DNA from: an uncultured Clostridiaceae bacterium
Lineage (GTDB): Bacteria > Bacillota > Clostridia > Clostridiales > Clostridiaceae
DNA: 64,000 bases
Assembly (NCBI GenBank): GCA_946405135.1
Contig: CAMJGD010000001.1
Coordinates: 62,001 to 126,000, forward strand
Direction: 5' to 3'
Under the pieces are notes generated by a model. That model made no database searches. It saw only the letters and a program-made list of their open reading frames with translations, and had not been told where the DNA came from. Made by a program: the position numbers and the translations under genes. Positions within the stretch are counted from its first letter, which is position 1, and each line of letters opens with the position of its first letter. Shown here piece by piece: positions 36,416 through 44,905 of the stretch.

Positions 36416-36444
36416 TTGACATTATTCTTATTATATTGTAGAAT
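36416..36444 (+). promoter_or_regulatory. strong sigma-A promoter of selC
   Basis: TTGACA (36416-36421), exactly 17 bases, then TAGAAT (36439-36444) is a near-consensus promoter. The transcript would begin about 15 bases before the mature tRNA 5' end. Confidence 0.75.
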
Positions 36445-36465
36445 TCATAATGTGATTTAATATAT

Positions 36466-36562
36466 GGGGGTAGATGAGTGCTGGTGTGCTCGCCGGTCTT
36501 CAAAACCGTGTTGTGGTGCTAATACCATCATAGGTGGGTTCGATTCCCACATACTCCCGCCA
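36466..36562 (+). tRNA. selC: tRNA-Sec (anticodon TCA)
   Basis: The 97-base gene folds as a selenocysteine tRNA. It has an extended 8-position acceptor arm (GGGGGTAG with ATACTCCC, one wobble and one mismatch at the last position), a long D stem (GAGTGC/GTGCTC), an anticodon loop CTTCAAA with TCA at 36500-36502 that reads UGA, a long variable arm, a T arm GTGGG-TTCGATT-CCCAC, discriminator G and encoded CCA (36560-36562). The genome should therefore make selenoproteins. No selA, selB, selD or selenoprotein gene is in this window. Confidence 0.95.
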
Positions 36563-36582
36563 ATAATTATATAAAATAAAGT

Positions 36583-36630
36583 GGAGTGTAGCAAAACTAC
36601 TTAAAAAGCAGTTTGCTACATTCCTTTTTT
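36583..36630 (+). terminator. terminator of selC
   Basis: GGAGTGTAGCAAA pairs with TTTGCTACATTCC around a central loop and is followed by a run of six T, a standard rho-independent terminator 20 bases after the tRNA. Confidence 0.85.
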
Positions 36631-36682
36631 GAATTTTAAAATGAATACTATAAATATTTAACTGCAGGTATTATGTCATACT

Positions 36683-36715
36683 AAAAAATCCACCTAGAAA
36701 TCAAATCTAAGTGGA
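36683..36715 (-). terminator. terminator downstream of ychF
   Basis: On the minus strand TCCACTTAGA pairs with TCTAGGTGGA (36706-36715 with 36689-36698, one mismatch) and is followed by TTTTTT. It lies about 95 bases after the ychF stop. Confidence 0.6.
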
Positions 36716-36809
36716 CAGCCTGTTTTATTGTATATTTGACAAAGGGTACAGTTTAACCCTTATTTTTTATTATTCTTATTTCAGACTTAACTTTTTCATA
36801 CCTTTTAAA

Positions 36810-37907
36810 TTACACATTAAATCTAAAATTAACCACATCTCCATCTTTCATTTCATAGTCTTTTCCTTCTAGTCTAAAATAGCCTTTTTCTTTGGCTACA
36901 GCTTCAGAGCCGCATTCTATGAGTTTATCATAGGATATTATCTCTGCACGAATAAAACCTCTTTCTATATCTGAATGTATTTTGCCTGCTGCCTGTGGAG
37001 CTTTAGTGCCTTTTACTATAGTCCAAGCCCTTGATTCCTGTTCCCCGGCAGTCAAAAAACTTATAAGTCCTAAAAGTTTATAGCTGGCACTTACAAGCTT
37101 GTCTAAGCCTGTTTCTTCCAGACCATATTCTGCAAGCATTTCCATCTTCTCTTCATCTTCTAAAGTTGAAAGTTCTTCTTCAAGCCTTGCACATACTACA
37201 ACCACTTCTGCATTTTCAGCTGCTGCATATTCCTGTACCTTTTTTACATAGCCATTTTCTATATTACCTTCCATAAGATCTTGTTCAGATATATTAGCAG
37301 CATAAAGTACTGATTTAGAAGTTATAAGGAATAGACTCTTTATAAATTCCTTTTCCTCTTCTGTAGCATCTAAAGTTCTTACAGGTTTTCCAGCTTCTAA
37401 ATGAGCTTTTATTCTCTCCATTATCTCATATTCTTCTTTTGATTTCTTATCTCCTGATCTTGCTAGTTTTACTGTCTTTTCCATTCTCCTTTCTAGCACT
37501 TCCAGGTCAGAAAAAATAAGCTCAAGATTTATAGTTTCTATATCTCTTATAGGGTCTACTGAGCCATCCACATGTACTATATTTTCATCTTCAAAGCATC
37601 TAACCACATGTACTATAGCTGCAACTTCTCTTATATGGGGCAAAAATTTATTACCAAGACCTTCTCCTTTACTTGCCCCTTTAACCAATCCTGCAATATC
37701 ATAAAATTCTATAGATGTGTAAACTTTTTTCCTTGAATTATACATTTTTTCCAAAACATCTAGTCTTTTATCAGGAACACTAACTACTCCCACATTTGGT
37801 TCTATGGTACAAAATGGATAATTTGCAGATTCTGCTCCTGCTTTAGTTATAGCATTAAAAAGGGTACTCTTACCAACATTAGGTAAACCCACTATTCCAA
37901 GTTTCAT
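36810..37907 (-). CDS. ychF: redox-regulated ribosome-binding ATPase/GTPase YchF
   Basis: YchF (EngD) is an Obg-family P-loop protein that prefers ATP and interacts with ribosomes. The 365-residue protein begins MKLGIVGLPNVGKST, with the G1 loop at residues 6-14, and has EFYDIAGLVKGASKGEGLGN (G2/G3 region) and the C-terminal TGS domain ending KDYEMKDGDVVNFRFNV. The NKxD specificity motif is replaced by a divergent sequence, as is usual for this family. It is a single-gene unit with its own promoter, divergent from speE. Confidence 0.95.
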   Translation of the reverse strand: MKLGIVGLPNVGKSTLFNAITKAGAESANYPFCTIEPNVGVVSVPDKRLDVLEKMYNSRKKVYTSIEFYDIAGLVKGASKGEGLGNKFLPHIREVAAIVHVVRCFEDENIVHVDGSVDPIRDIETINLELIFSDLEVLERRMEKTVKLARSGDKKSKEEYEIMERIKAHLEAGKPVRTLDATEEEKEFIKSLFLITSKSVLYAANISEQDLMEGNIENGYVKKVQEYAAAENAEVVVVCARLEEELSTLEDEEKMEMLAEYGLEETGLDKLVSASYKLLGLISFLTAGEQESRAWTIVKGTKAPQAAGKIHSDIERGFIRAEIISYDKLIECGSEAVAKEKGYFRLEGKDYEMKDGDVVNFRFNV

Positions 37908-37949
37908 TCTATGTACATTCCTTTCTTACTTTAGTATATCGCCTTTTAA

Positions 37950-37978
37950 ATTATACTCTAGCTAAACATATATTTCAA
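37950..37978 (-). promoter_or_regulatory. sigma-A promoter of ychF
   Basis: On the minus strand TTGAAA (37973-37978), 17 bases, then TATAAT (37950-37955) stands about 45 bases before the ychF start. Confidence 0.7.
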
Positions 37979-38011
37979 CTAAGGGATTAAACAGGAATAA
38001 AAAAACTTTTA

Positions 38012-38040
38012 TTGATGAATATTAAATCCATTGATATAAT
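38012..38040 (+). promoter_or_regulatory. sigma-A promoter of speE
   Basis: TTGATG (38012-38017), 17 bases, then TATAAT (38035-38040) stands 40 bases before the speE start, back to back with the ychF promoter. Confidence 0.7.
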
Positions 38041-38080
38041 TTCATTATATATCTAATTATATAAAAGGGAGGTTTTTACT

Positions 38081-38908
38081 ATGGATATGTGGGTTAGAGA
38101 AGCTCAAATAGATGAGGCTGCTATGACTTATAAGGTAAAAGAAACTCTTGTTAGAAAAAAAACTAAATTTCAAGATCTTGCTATAGTTGATACTTATGCT
38201 TTGGGAAGAATGCTACTTCTAGATGGTATAGTTCAGACTACTATAAAAGATGAATATGTATATCATGAAATGATTACACATATTCCTTTATTTACTCATC
38301 CAAATCCTAAAAAGGTTTTAGTGGTAGGCGGCGGTGACGGTGGTGCTATAAGGGAAATATTAAAACATACCTCTGTAGAAAAAGTTATATTATGCGAAAT
38401 AGATAAAGTGGTTATAGAAGAATGTAAGAAATTTTTACCAGAAATCAGTTGTGCCCTTGAAGACCCAAGATGTGAAATATTCATAGGTGACGGTATAAAA
38501 TATGTGCATGAACATAAAAATGAATTTGATGTTGTAATAGTTGATTCTACAGATCCTTTTGGTACTGCAGAAGGATTATTTGGAGGAAGCTTTTATAAAG
38601 AAATCTTTGAATGTCTAACTGAAGACGGAATATTTATAGCTCAGACAGAAACTCCTTTCTACTTACCAGATGTAGTAAAAAGAGTTTATGATGATGCAAA
38701 GGCTGTATTTCCAATAACTAAATTGTTTATGGCAGGTATACCAACTTATCCTAGTGGATACTGGAGTTTCACTATAGGTTCTAAAAAGTATGATCCAGAA
38801 AATGTAGATTTAAGTGCTAAGCCAGAGTTAGATACAAAATACTATACCAAAAAATTGCATCAAGCCTGCTTTGTACTTCCAAAATTTGTAGAAGATCTAA
38901 CAAAATAG
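38081..38908 (+). CDS. speE: spermidine synthase (polyamine aminopropyltransferase)
   Basis: SpeE transfers the aminopropyl group of decarboxylated SAM to putrescine. The 275-residue protein has the N-terminal beta domain ([20 protein letters not shown], with substrate-binding His and Tyr), the Rossmann motif [16 protein letters not shown], and [16 protein letters not shown] with the catalytic Asp. The length fits bacterial SpeE. GGGAGG precedes the ATG. It has its own promoter and a strong terminator. A PLP decarboxylase of the speA family lies 20 kb away; speD and speB are not in the window. Confidence 0.93.
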   Translation: MDMWVREAQIDEAAMTYKVKETLVRKKTKFQDLAIVDTYALGRMLLLDGIVQTTIKDEYVYHEMITHIPLFTHPNPKKVLVVGGGDGGAIREILKHTSVEKVILCEIDKVVIEECKKFLPEISCALEDPRCEIFIGDGIKYVHEHKNEFDVVIVDSTDPFGTAEGLFGGSFYKEIFECLTEDGIFIAQTETPFYLPDVVKRVYDDAKAVFPITKLFMAGIPTYPSGYWSFTIGSKKYDPENVDLSAKPELDTKYYTKKLHQACFVLPKFVEDLTK

Positions 38909-38914
38909 AAATAA

Positions 38915-38952
38915 TGTAGCTGTCGCCTTAATCATTTAGTGCGACAGCTACA
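38915..38952. terminator. bidirectional terminator between speE and the methyltransferase gene
   Basis: TGTAGCTGTCGC (38915-38926) pairs perfectly with GCGACAGCTACA (38941-38952), a 12-bp GC-containing stem between the two convergent genes. Confidence 0.85.
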
Positions 38953-38953
38953 T

Positions 38954-40699
38954 TTATTTTGAATACTCCTTTATCAATGCAAATTCCTTATCTGTTATAC
39001 CCATTTTTTCTTTTAATATTTTATCATCTACCTTAGCTTCATCCCCTAAATATATCTTAAGATTTAATATCTTATTAGGATAATATTCATATAAATCTCT
39101 CCCTAGCTTTTTTAAAAAACATTTAAAATAGAATTCATATATACTGCTGTTTAAAACAGATTGAATATATGTATAAGATATATATTGGTTTTTAGCCTTT
39201 AAGGCATAAATATCTGCACTAAAATAGCTTCCTATGTCTATAGCAAACCTATTACTTGAAGATTTATATGGAAATATTATTTTTTCTTCTTCAAATATTT
39301 TTTGGTTTCTACCCCATTGTAACTCATACCATTTCCTAATGCCTTTTTTACATTCTCTTCTTCCCTGGAGTTTATCTTTAAAGTCCTTTATATGACTAAT
39401 AGCTTTTGGATAGTTTTCTTCATTATCTATATTATCTGAATATATTATAAAGAGCTCTTTCCTATCCACTTCATTTTTTTTAATAAAACTGCCTTTTATC
39501 CAAGGTTTAATAAGTTCTTTTTCAATGCCATAACTTTCTATAGTTTTCTCATCTACTATAAAAGCTTTATCACATCCTGTTATAATTCCTTGATAGATAT
39601 CAGCTATATCTCCTATGTAAAGCTCCGATTTTTTTTCTATCTTTTCTATGATTCTTTTTTCCTTCTCGTCTATAAGAATCCATATGCCGCTTTTAGAAGT
39701 CTCTATAGCAGTAGAAAATTTTTTAAACTCATCTTCCTCATTTATATTATCTATAAAGGTTTTATTCCTTTCATTCAATTTTTTTATAGTAGGTTTTATA
39801 ACTTCTGTGGTACATGGATGCTCTTTATCTTTTTCTAAAAAAAGTATAACTGGGTCTATGCCAGCTCCTTTAAAAGGTCTTAATCCATAAAAATCAAATA
39901 TCCTTTTTATATAATAATTTTTAGCTATAAAATTTCTTATACCATCTCCACTTTTTGTTTCTAAAATATATCTTGAAGTTATAAAGCTTAATTTTCCATT
40001 ATTCTTTAAACAATAAAAAGCCTTTTTAAAAAAACAATAGGATATATCACTTTTGTCTTTATATACATCTGTATACCCACTCTTAATAAACTTAACATAA
40101 TCATTATCTACAGTTTTATGTCCTATATATGGTGGATTTCCTATTATAATATCAAATTCTTTTTTAGTATCCTTAAGTAAAAAATCTTTACAAATGAAAT
40201 TTTCTTCTTTTATATGCTTACTTTCCATCCACAAATCTACTTGCAGAAATTTCAAAGCTAAAGGATCTATATCAAATCCAAATAAATTATTATCTATAAT
40301 GTGCTTATCTATATCTTGAATTTTCAAATCTTCATTGATTTTCATATTGACTTCCTGAAGATTTTCTAAATATATATTTTTTAAGTAAAAATAACATTCT
40401 TTAATAAAATTACCGGTACCGCAAGAAGGATCTAATATCTTTAAGTAAGGATTGTTTATTATATCCTCTGGTTCTATAGTACTTTCTATTACATACCTGG
40501 TTAGTTTTTTAGGAGTGTATACCACACCCTTTTCTTTTTTTCCATTTATATTCTTATAGTAATAGTCTCCAAAAGAATCACTTAATTCCATTCCTGTATC
40601 TAATTTAATATCATTAATCTTCTCTGTTTTGCAAAAAATATCATTAGGTTCATCTAAAATACTAATTAAGGCAGATGCCATTTTTTTAAGTTTATCCAT
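38954..40699 (-). CDS. camA: solitary type II N6-adenine DNA methyltransferase, CamA-like
   Basis: This enzyme methylates adenine in DNA using SAM. The 581-residue protein has motif X region GVVYTPKKLTRYVI (61-74), SAM motif I DPSCGTGNF (93-101), catalytic motif IV NPPY (191-194) and a C-terminal target-recognition half. No endonuclease motif or restriction gene is beside it. From memory, the sequence matches C. difficile CamA (577 residues, methylates CAAAAA) across both halves, including IGNPPYIGHK, YKDKSD, QGIITGCDKAFI, RRECKKGIRKWYELQWGR and YYPNK, the middle ones in the DNA-recognition part. I start at ATG 40699, 9 bases after GGAGA; an earlier ATG is at 40708. The gene is head-to-head with pdaA. 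A role in sporulation, as for CamA, is inferred. Confidence 0.82.
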   Translation of the reverse strand: MDKLKKMASALISILDEPNDIFCKTEKINDIKLDTGMELSDSFGDYYYKNINGKKEKGVVYTPKKLTRYVIESTIEPEDIINNPYLKILDPSCGTGNFIKECYFYLKNIYLENLQEVNMKINEDLKIQDIDKHIIDNNLFGFDIDPLALKFLQVDLWMESKHIKEENFICKDFLLKDTKKEFDIIIGNPPYIGHKTVDNDYVKFIKSGYTDVYKDKSDISYCFFKKAFYCLKNNGKLSFITSRYILETKSGDGIRNFIAKNYYIKRIFDFYGLRPFKGAGIDPVILFLEKDKEHPCTTEVIKPTIKKLNERNKTFIDNINEEDEFKKFSTAIETSKSGIWILIDEKEKRIIEKIEKKSELYIGDIADIYQGIITGCDKAFIVDEKTIESYGIEKELIKPWIKGSFIKKNEVDRKELFIIYSDNIDNEENYPKAISHIKDFKDKLQGRRECKKGIRKWYELQWGRNQKIFEEEKIIFPYKSSSNRFAIDIGSYFSADIYALKAKNQYISYTYIQSVLNSSIYEFYFKCFLKKLGRDLYEYYPNKILNLKIYLGDEAKVDDKILKEKMGITDKEFALIKEYSK

Positions 40700-40712
40700 G
40701 AAACTCATTCTC

Positions 40713-40719
40713 CATTCTA
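40713..40719 (+). promoter_or_regulatory. possible sporulation (sigma-G/F) -10 element ahead of pdaA
   Basis: CATTCTA (40713-40719) fits the CATHMTA -10 pattern of forespore sigma factors and lies 11 bases before the pdaA ribosome site. A -35 match about 17 bases upstream (GTTTAT region) is poor, so this is tentative. Confidence 0.25.
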
Positions 40720-40744
40720 ATAAAATATAAAGAGGTGACTTAAG

Positions 40745-41590
40745 TTGATTAAATTGCTAACAAGTTTTATTATATTTACTACCTTATCCTTAAATAGTTT
40801 ACCAAAAAATATAATTAATGAAAATACTAATTACAGCCCCCTATCTTACAGCAGCTATCTAAATTCTAAATATAAAAAAGTTGAAGGCGAAAATTTAAGT
40901 ACAAAAGAATTTAACTGGTACTTTAATCCTAGGAATGATGGCCTTCCTCCAGAAGGTCCTAAAGAAACTAAATCCTTTATAGACAAATATGATGCCTATT
41001 ATCTTGGCGATACTTCAAAAAAAGTTATATATCTTACTTTTGATGAAGGCTATGAAAATGGATATACTGAAAAAATATTAGATGTACTTAAGAAAAATGA
41101 TGTAAAGGCAGCATTTTTTGTAGTTAAACCCTATATAAAGTCTAATCCTGAAATTATAAAGAGGATGGTAAATGAAGGACACTTAGTATGTAATCACAGT
41201 GCAAATCATCCTTCTATGGCTGCTATAAAAGATCAGAGTAAATTCAATAAAGAATTTACCGATGTAGAAGAAGTTTTTGAAGAAATTATTGGTACTAAAA
41301 TAGCTAAATTTTTTAGACCTCCTATGGGTAAATATAGCGAACTTTCTTTGTACTATACTCAAAAGCTCGGTTACAAAACTGTGTTTTGGAGTTTTGCTTA
41401 TCATGATTGGGAACCAACTAGACAGCCTGACCCGGAAAAAGCAAAAAAAACTATAATGAACCGAAGTCATAATGGCGGCATAATTCTTTTACATGCCGTA
41501 TCAAAAACCAATGCAGATATACTAGATGATCTTATAAAAGAATGGAAAGAAAAAGGCTATGAAATAAAAACTCTAAATGATCTTCCTTAA
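40745..41590 (+). CDS. pdaA: polysaccharide deacetylase, PdaA-type (muramic delta-lactam formation in spore cortex)
   Basis: PdaA removes the N-acetyl group from MurNAc on the way to muramic delta-lactam of the spore cortex. The 281-residue protein has a short signal sequence (residues 1-18) and a CE4 NodB domain with TFDEGYENG (catalytic Asp and metal Asp region), NHSANHPSM (metal His pair), RPPMGKYSE and the C-terminal LHAVS. The E in DEG in place of DDG is the PdaA variant. The start is TTG 40745, 6-7 bases after AGAGGTGA. It is divergent from the CamA-like methyltransferase gene with only 45 bases between them. Confidence 0.88.
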   Translation: MIKLLTSFIIFTTLSLNSLPKNIINENTNYSPLSYSSYLNSKYKKVEGENLSTKEFNWYFNPRNDGLPPEGPKETKSFIDKYDAYYLGDTSKKVIYLTFDEGYENGYTEKILDVLKKNDVKAAFFVVKPYIKSNPEIIKRMVNEGHLVCNHSANHPSMAAIKDQSKFNKEFTDVEEVFEEIIGTKIAKFFRPPMGKYSELSLYYTQKLGYKTVFWSFAYHDWEPTRQPDPEKAKKTIMNRSHNGGIILLHAVSKTNADILDDLIKEWKEKGYEIKTLNDLP

Positions 41591-41644
41591 CATAACCTTT
41601 GTTACTTAAGATTAAATATAAATTTAAAAGATCCCTTTAAAATT

Positions 41645-41673
41645 AATTTCCCCAAGTTATACCTGGGGAAATT
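41645..41673. terminator. bidirectional terminator between pdaA and the cyclodeaminase gene
   Basis: AATTTCCCCA (41645-41654) pairs with TGGGGAAATT (41664-41673) with a 9-base loop and flanking A/T runs, between convergent genes. Confidence 0.85.
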
Positions 41674-41677
41674 TTTA

Positions 41678-42319
41678 TTAATTTTCTATTTTATTTTCCA
41701 CTATTACTAATAATTCATCTCTAAAATGTCTTCCTTGTTCTACTAATTCCTTACATTCATTTTTAATAGAATTTCTTATTTCCTCTTCTTCCACACTGGA
41801 TAAATTTATTTTTACATTAAGTACTGCACTTTCTATAGCAGTCTGCAGTAAAAGTGCAGCAACTCCAGCATCAGAAATAGCATTTATATTTCCATATTCT
41901 ACGGATACTTTTAGATAATCATATAGCTGAAAAGCCTTTTTTGATAATTTGCGAGGTACATCTAAAGCTAGCTTATAAGCTTCATCTATTTTCTGTTTTC
42001 TAAGTTTTTTTTCTTCTTCAGTTTCTTTTGGCATTTTAAAAGCATCCATGACCTTTAAAAATACTTGAGTATCTTCTTCCATTATGTTTAAGAACTCCTC
42101 TTTTAACTGAAGGGTTTTGTTAAGGCTTTCAGTTATGCTTTCTTTTACGCTTTCATCATAGGCATTGTAAGCTTTTTTACCTACAGTTAAATTAATAACC
42201 ATACTATTTAATGCTGCAGCCAGCGAAGCAGAAAGAGCAGCAATACTTCCTCCTCCAGGAGCTGGTGAATTTGAAGCTAATTCATTAAGAAAGTTTTCTA
42301 CAGTTAAATCTTTTAACAT
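41678..42319 (-). CDS. fchA: formimidoyltetrahydrofolate cyclodeaminase / methenyl-THF cyclohydrolase family
   Basis: The 213-residue protein is a stand-alone member of the FTCD C-terminal domain family, with SPAPGGGSIAALSASLAAALNSMV at the N-terminus (key GGGS loop) and an all-helical body including NINAISDAGVAALLL. Such proteins either release ammonia from formimino-THF or act as methenyl-THF cyclohydrolases. The adjacent hutH, about 45 bases upstream on the same strand, favours the first role in histidine degradation. GAGGAGG precedes the ATG. The formiminotransferase half is not in the window. Confidence 0.88.
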   Translation of the reverse strand: MLKDLTVENFLNELASNSPAPGGGSIAALSASLAAALNSMVINLTVGKKAYNAYDESVKESITESLNKTLQLKEEFLNIMEEDTQVFLKVMDAFKMPKETEEEKKLRKQKIDEAYKLALDVPRKLSKKAFQLYDYLKVSVEYGNINAISDAGVAALLLQTAIESAVLNVKINLSSVEEEEIRNSIKNECKELVEQGRHFRDELLVIVENKIEN

Positions 42320-42364
42320 GTTTTATCCTCCTCATCACTCATTTTTAAAAACAAATTATTCTTT

Positions 42365-43888
42365 TTATACATCTAATTTTACAAAGTTTTCAACTCTTTT
42401 AACAATACTTCCATCTTTTATAAGTCTAGTACATTTATCTAATTCCTTATACATTATCTTGTCTTCAGCAATAAAGTCTACAACTTCTCTTACTGCTTTA
42501 TAAGCTTCTTTTGTTCCTTTTCCAAGCTCAAAGCCTTCTCTGAAATCTATAGCCTGACATGCTGCCATAATCTCTGTAGCTAGAACTCTTGTGGTATTTT
42601 CTAATATTTCTCTACTTTTTCTAGCAGCTATAGTTCCCATGCTCACATGATCTTCTTGATTTGCAGAAGAAGGTATAGAATCTACTGAAGCAGGATGAGC
42701 TAATATCTTATTTTCTGAAACAAGAGCTGCTGCTGCATATTGTGTTATCATAAATCCTGAGTTTAGCCCTCCATTTTTTACTAAAAATGCTGGAAGATCA
42801 TTTAACTGATAATTTATAAGCCTTTCTAATCTTCTTTCTGATATATTTGCCATCTCTGCTATAGCAATACCCAAAAAATCAAAGGCTAAAGCCATAGGCT
42901 GTCCATGGAAATTTCCTCCTGAAATTACATCTCCCTCTTGAGTAACTATAGGATTATCTGTAACTGAATTTATTTCAATTAAAACTTTTTCTTTTACATA
43001 GTTTAAAGCATCTTTACTAGCACCATGCACCTGTGGAACGCACCTTAAAGTATAAGCATCTTGTACTCTTATTTCTCCTTGATGAGTTACAAAACTACTT
43101 CCTTCTGTAAGAGCTAATAAATTTTTAGCTGTATTTATCTGACCATCGTGAGGTCTTATGGTATGAAGTCGTAAATCATAAGCATCTTTTATGCCCCTTA
43201 AGGCCTCAACAGTTAATGCTGCCGCTATATCGCTAATTTTAATTACATTTAATGCATCATATAATGTAAGTGCACCTACGGCTGTCATAACTTGAGTACC
43301 ATTTATAAGAGCTAATCCTTCCTTATATGTTAAATCTATTACAGGAATTCCTGCTTCCTTCATAGCTTCTCGTCCTGGCATTATTTTGCCTTTATATTCT
43401 GCCTCTCCTTCACCTATCATAGGAAGTACCATATGAGCTAGTGGAGCTAAATCTCCTGACGCTCCTAGAGATCCCTTTTCTGGTATACAAGGATGTACTC
43501 CTTTATTTAACATCTGAATTAATGTATTTAATGTATTTTCACTTATACCTGAATATCCTTTACATAAGGCATTTGCTCTTAAAAGCATTATGCACCTTAC
43601 CACATCTTTTGGAAGTAAATTTCCTGTACCACAAGCATGAGATAATATAAGATTTCTTTGAAGCATTTTACAGTCATCACTAGAAATGCTTACATCTGCA
43701 AATTTCCCAAAACCCGTAGTAACACCATAAACTACTTTACTATCTTTTACTATATCATCTATTATTTTTCTTGACTCTAATATTTTAGTTTTAGCCTCTT
43801 TACTTATTTCAACTTCAACACCATTTCTGCACACTGACACCATTTTTTCAAGATCAAGGCTATTTCCATCTATAATTATCTTTTCCAT
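42365..43888 (-). CDS. hutH: histidine ammonia-lyase
   Basis: HutH deaminates histidine to urocanate. The 507-residue protein carries Ala-Ser-Gly at 143-145 in GSLGASGDLAPLAH, which cyclises to the MIO electrophile, and the active-site Tyr in YGVTTGFG (Tyr54). The segments QDAYTLRCVPQVHGA and GNFHGQP are also typical. Length is normal. The ribosome site AAGGGGG is strong. fchA-like cyclodeaminase follows; urocanase and imidazolonepropionase genes are absent from this window. Confidence 0.95.
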   Translation of the reverse strand: MEKIIIDGNSLDLEKMVSVCRNGVEVEISKEAKTKILESRKIIDDIVKDSKVVYGVTTGFGKFADVSISSDDCKMLQRNLILSHACGTGNLLPKDVVRCIMLLRANALCKGYSGISENTLNTLIQMLNKGVHPCIPEKGSLGASGDLAPLAHMVLPMIGEGEAEYKGKIMPGREAMKEAGIPVIDLTYKEGLALINGTQVMTAVGALTLYDALNVIKISDIAAALTVEALRGIKDAYDLRLHTIRPHDGQINTAKNLLALTEGSSFVTHQGEIRVQDAYTLRCVPQVHGASKDALNYVKEKVLIEINSVTDNPIVTQEGDVISGGNFHGQPMALAFDFLGIAIAEMANISERRLERLINYQLNDLPAFLVKNGGLNSGFMITQYAAAALVSENKILAHPASVDSIPSSANQEDHVSMGTIAARKSREILENTTRVLATEIMAACQAIDFREGFELGKGTKEAYKAVREVVDFIAEDKIMYKELDKCTRLIKDGSIVKRVENFVKLDV

Positions 43889-44014
43889 ATATTAACCCCC
43901 TTATATTTCTATACTTATATTATTCTTTAATAAAGTACTTTTTCCTGCACAATATGCAGTTTTGAATTTTCTGAATTTATTTTGCAATTTACCATATCAT
44001 CATGCTAAACCATT

Positions 44015-44898
44015 TTACTCTATGGACACCATTACAGCAGACAAAATTATAAATACACTTCCAAAAACTATTCCTATACTCCAGCTTTCATTAAGTAATA
44101 CTATTCCAAGTAGCATACCTACAATAGGTTCTATGTTACTAAGTATAGAAGCATTAGTAGGTCCTATACGTTTTACTCCTTCTATAAAAGCCATAAGCGC
44201 AATAACTGTAGATATAAGAGCAAGTAAAAATATGTACATATAACTTTGTAAGTTTATATTTAAATTGATGCCTCTCTTAAATATGCCAAAAATAAAAATG
44301 CATAAATCAGCAGTAATAGATAAAATATAAGTGTCATAACATAGCTATTTACTTCTTTTATAAAGTCTCTTGAAGTTCCTAGCACATATATGGAGTAAAA
44401 AATTGAGGCTGAAAAGGCAAATAATATACCTTTTATATCTCCAGTAAAATTCATGTCTCCTAGAAGACAGTATACTCCTAAGGTAGATACAATAAGGGCT
44501 GCAATCTTTTTTAAATTCATTTTTTCCTTGTGCATAAAAAAGGAAAGCATGGCCACTAAAACAGGATAAGTATAAAGTATCATACTAGCCATACCTACGG
44601 AAATGTATTTATAAGATGTAAATAAAGATATGGAAGATGCAAAATAGCCTGCAAATCCTATAAGCATAATGTATGTTGTTTTTTTTAGGTTTAGATTAGC
44701 TTTTATGCCTTTAACTTTAATGTATATAATGAGAATTATAGATGCCATAGCAAATCTTATGAATAAAAGACTATAGGTACTTACTCCATTTTTATAAATT
44801 AATTTAGCAAGGATAGGCATAGCTCCAAAGCATATAGATGCCAAAATTACATATAAAACTCCTTCTATTTTTTTCAAAAATCCCCCCACCTTTAACAA
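44015..44898 (-). pseudogene. EamA/DMT-family transporter with a frameshift
   Basis: The 5' part (44260-44898, 212 residues) and the 3' part (44015 to about 44270) together make one ten-helix EamA permease of about 290 residues, with two EamA repeats. The first frame ends at a TAA soon after LLIYAFLF, while the sequence in the -1 frame continues IFGIFKRGINLNINL into the second part, so one base is missing. Two A5 runs (44288-44292 and 44294-44298) sit exactly where the frames switch. This is either a real inactivating frameshift or a sequencing error. The substrate is unknown. Confidence 0.75.
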
Positions 44899-44905
44899 AT
44901 AAAAT

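Larger units (their letters stand above)
36322..36809. other. intergenic region holding selC
   Basis: This 490-base stretch has no protein-coding gene. It contains, left to right, the divergent start region of the M16 operon, the selC promoter (36416-36444), tRNA-Sec (36466-36562), its terminator (36583-36630), a minus-strand terminator for ychF (36683-36715) and a further hairpin AAGGGT/ACCCTT (36741-36760) followed by T-rich sequence on the plus strand. The remaining bases show nothing I can name. Confidence 0.6.

Noticed and set aside
36741-36760. AAGGGT/ACCCTT hairpin as a second selC terminator
   Set aside because: A stronger terminator already lies at 36583-36630, and the stem is short.
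38954-40699. Restriction-modification (type IIG) system
   Set aside because: The protein has no endonuclease motif, is smaller than fused IIG enzymes and has no restriction gene beside it; it is treated as a solitary methyltransferase.
44015-44239. Separate 74-residue small membrane protein
   Set aside because: It is the second half of the frameshifted EamA transporter; the frame continues upstream of its ATG with matching family sequence.
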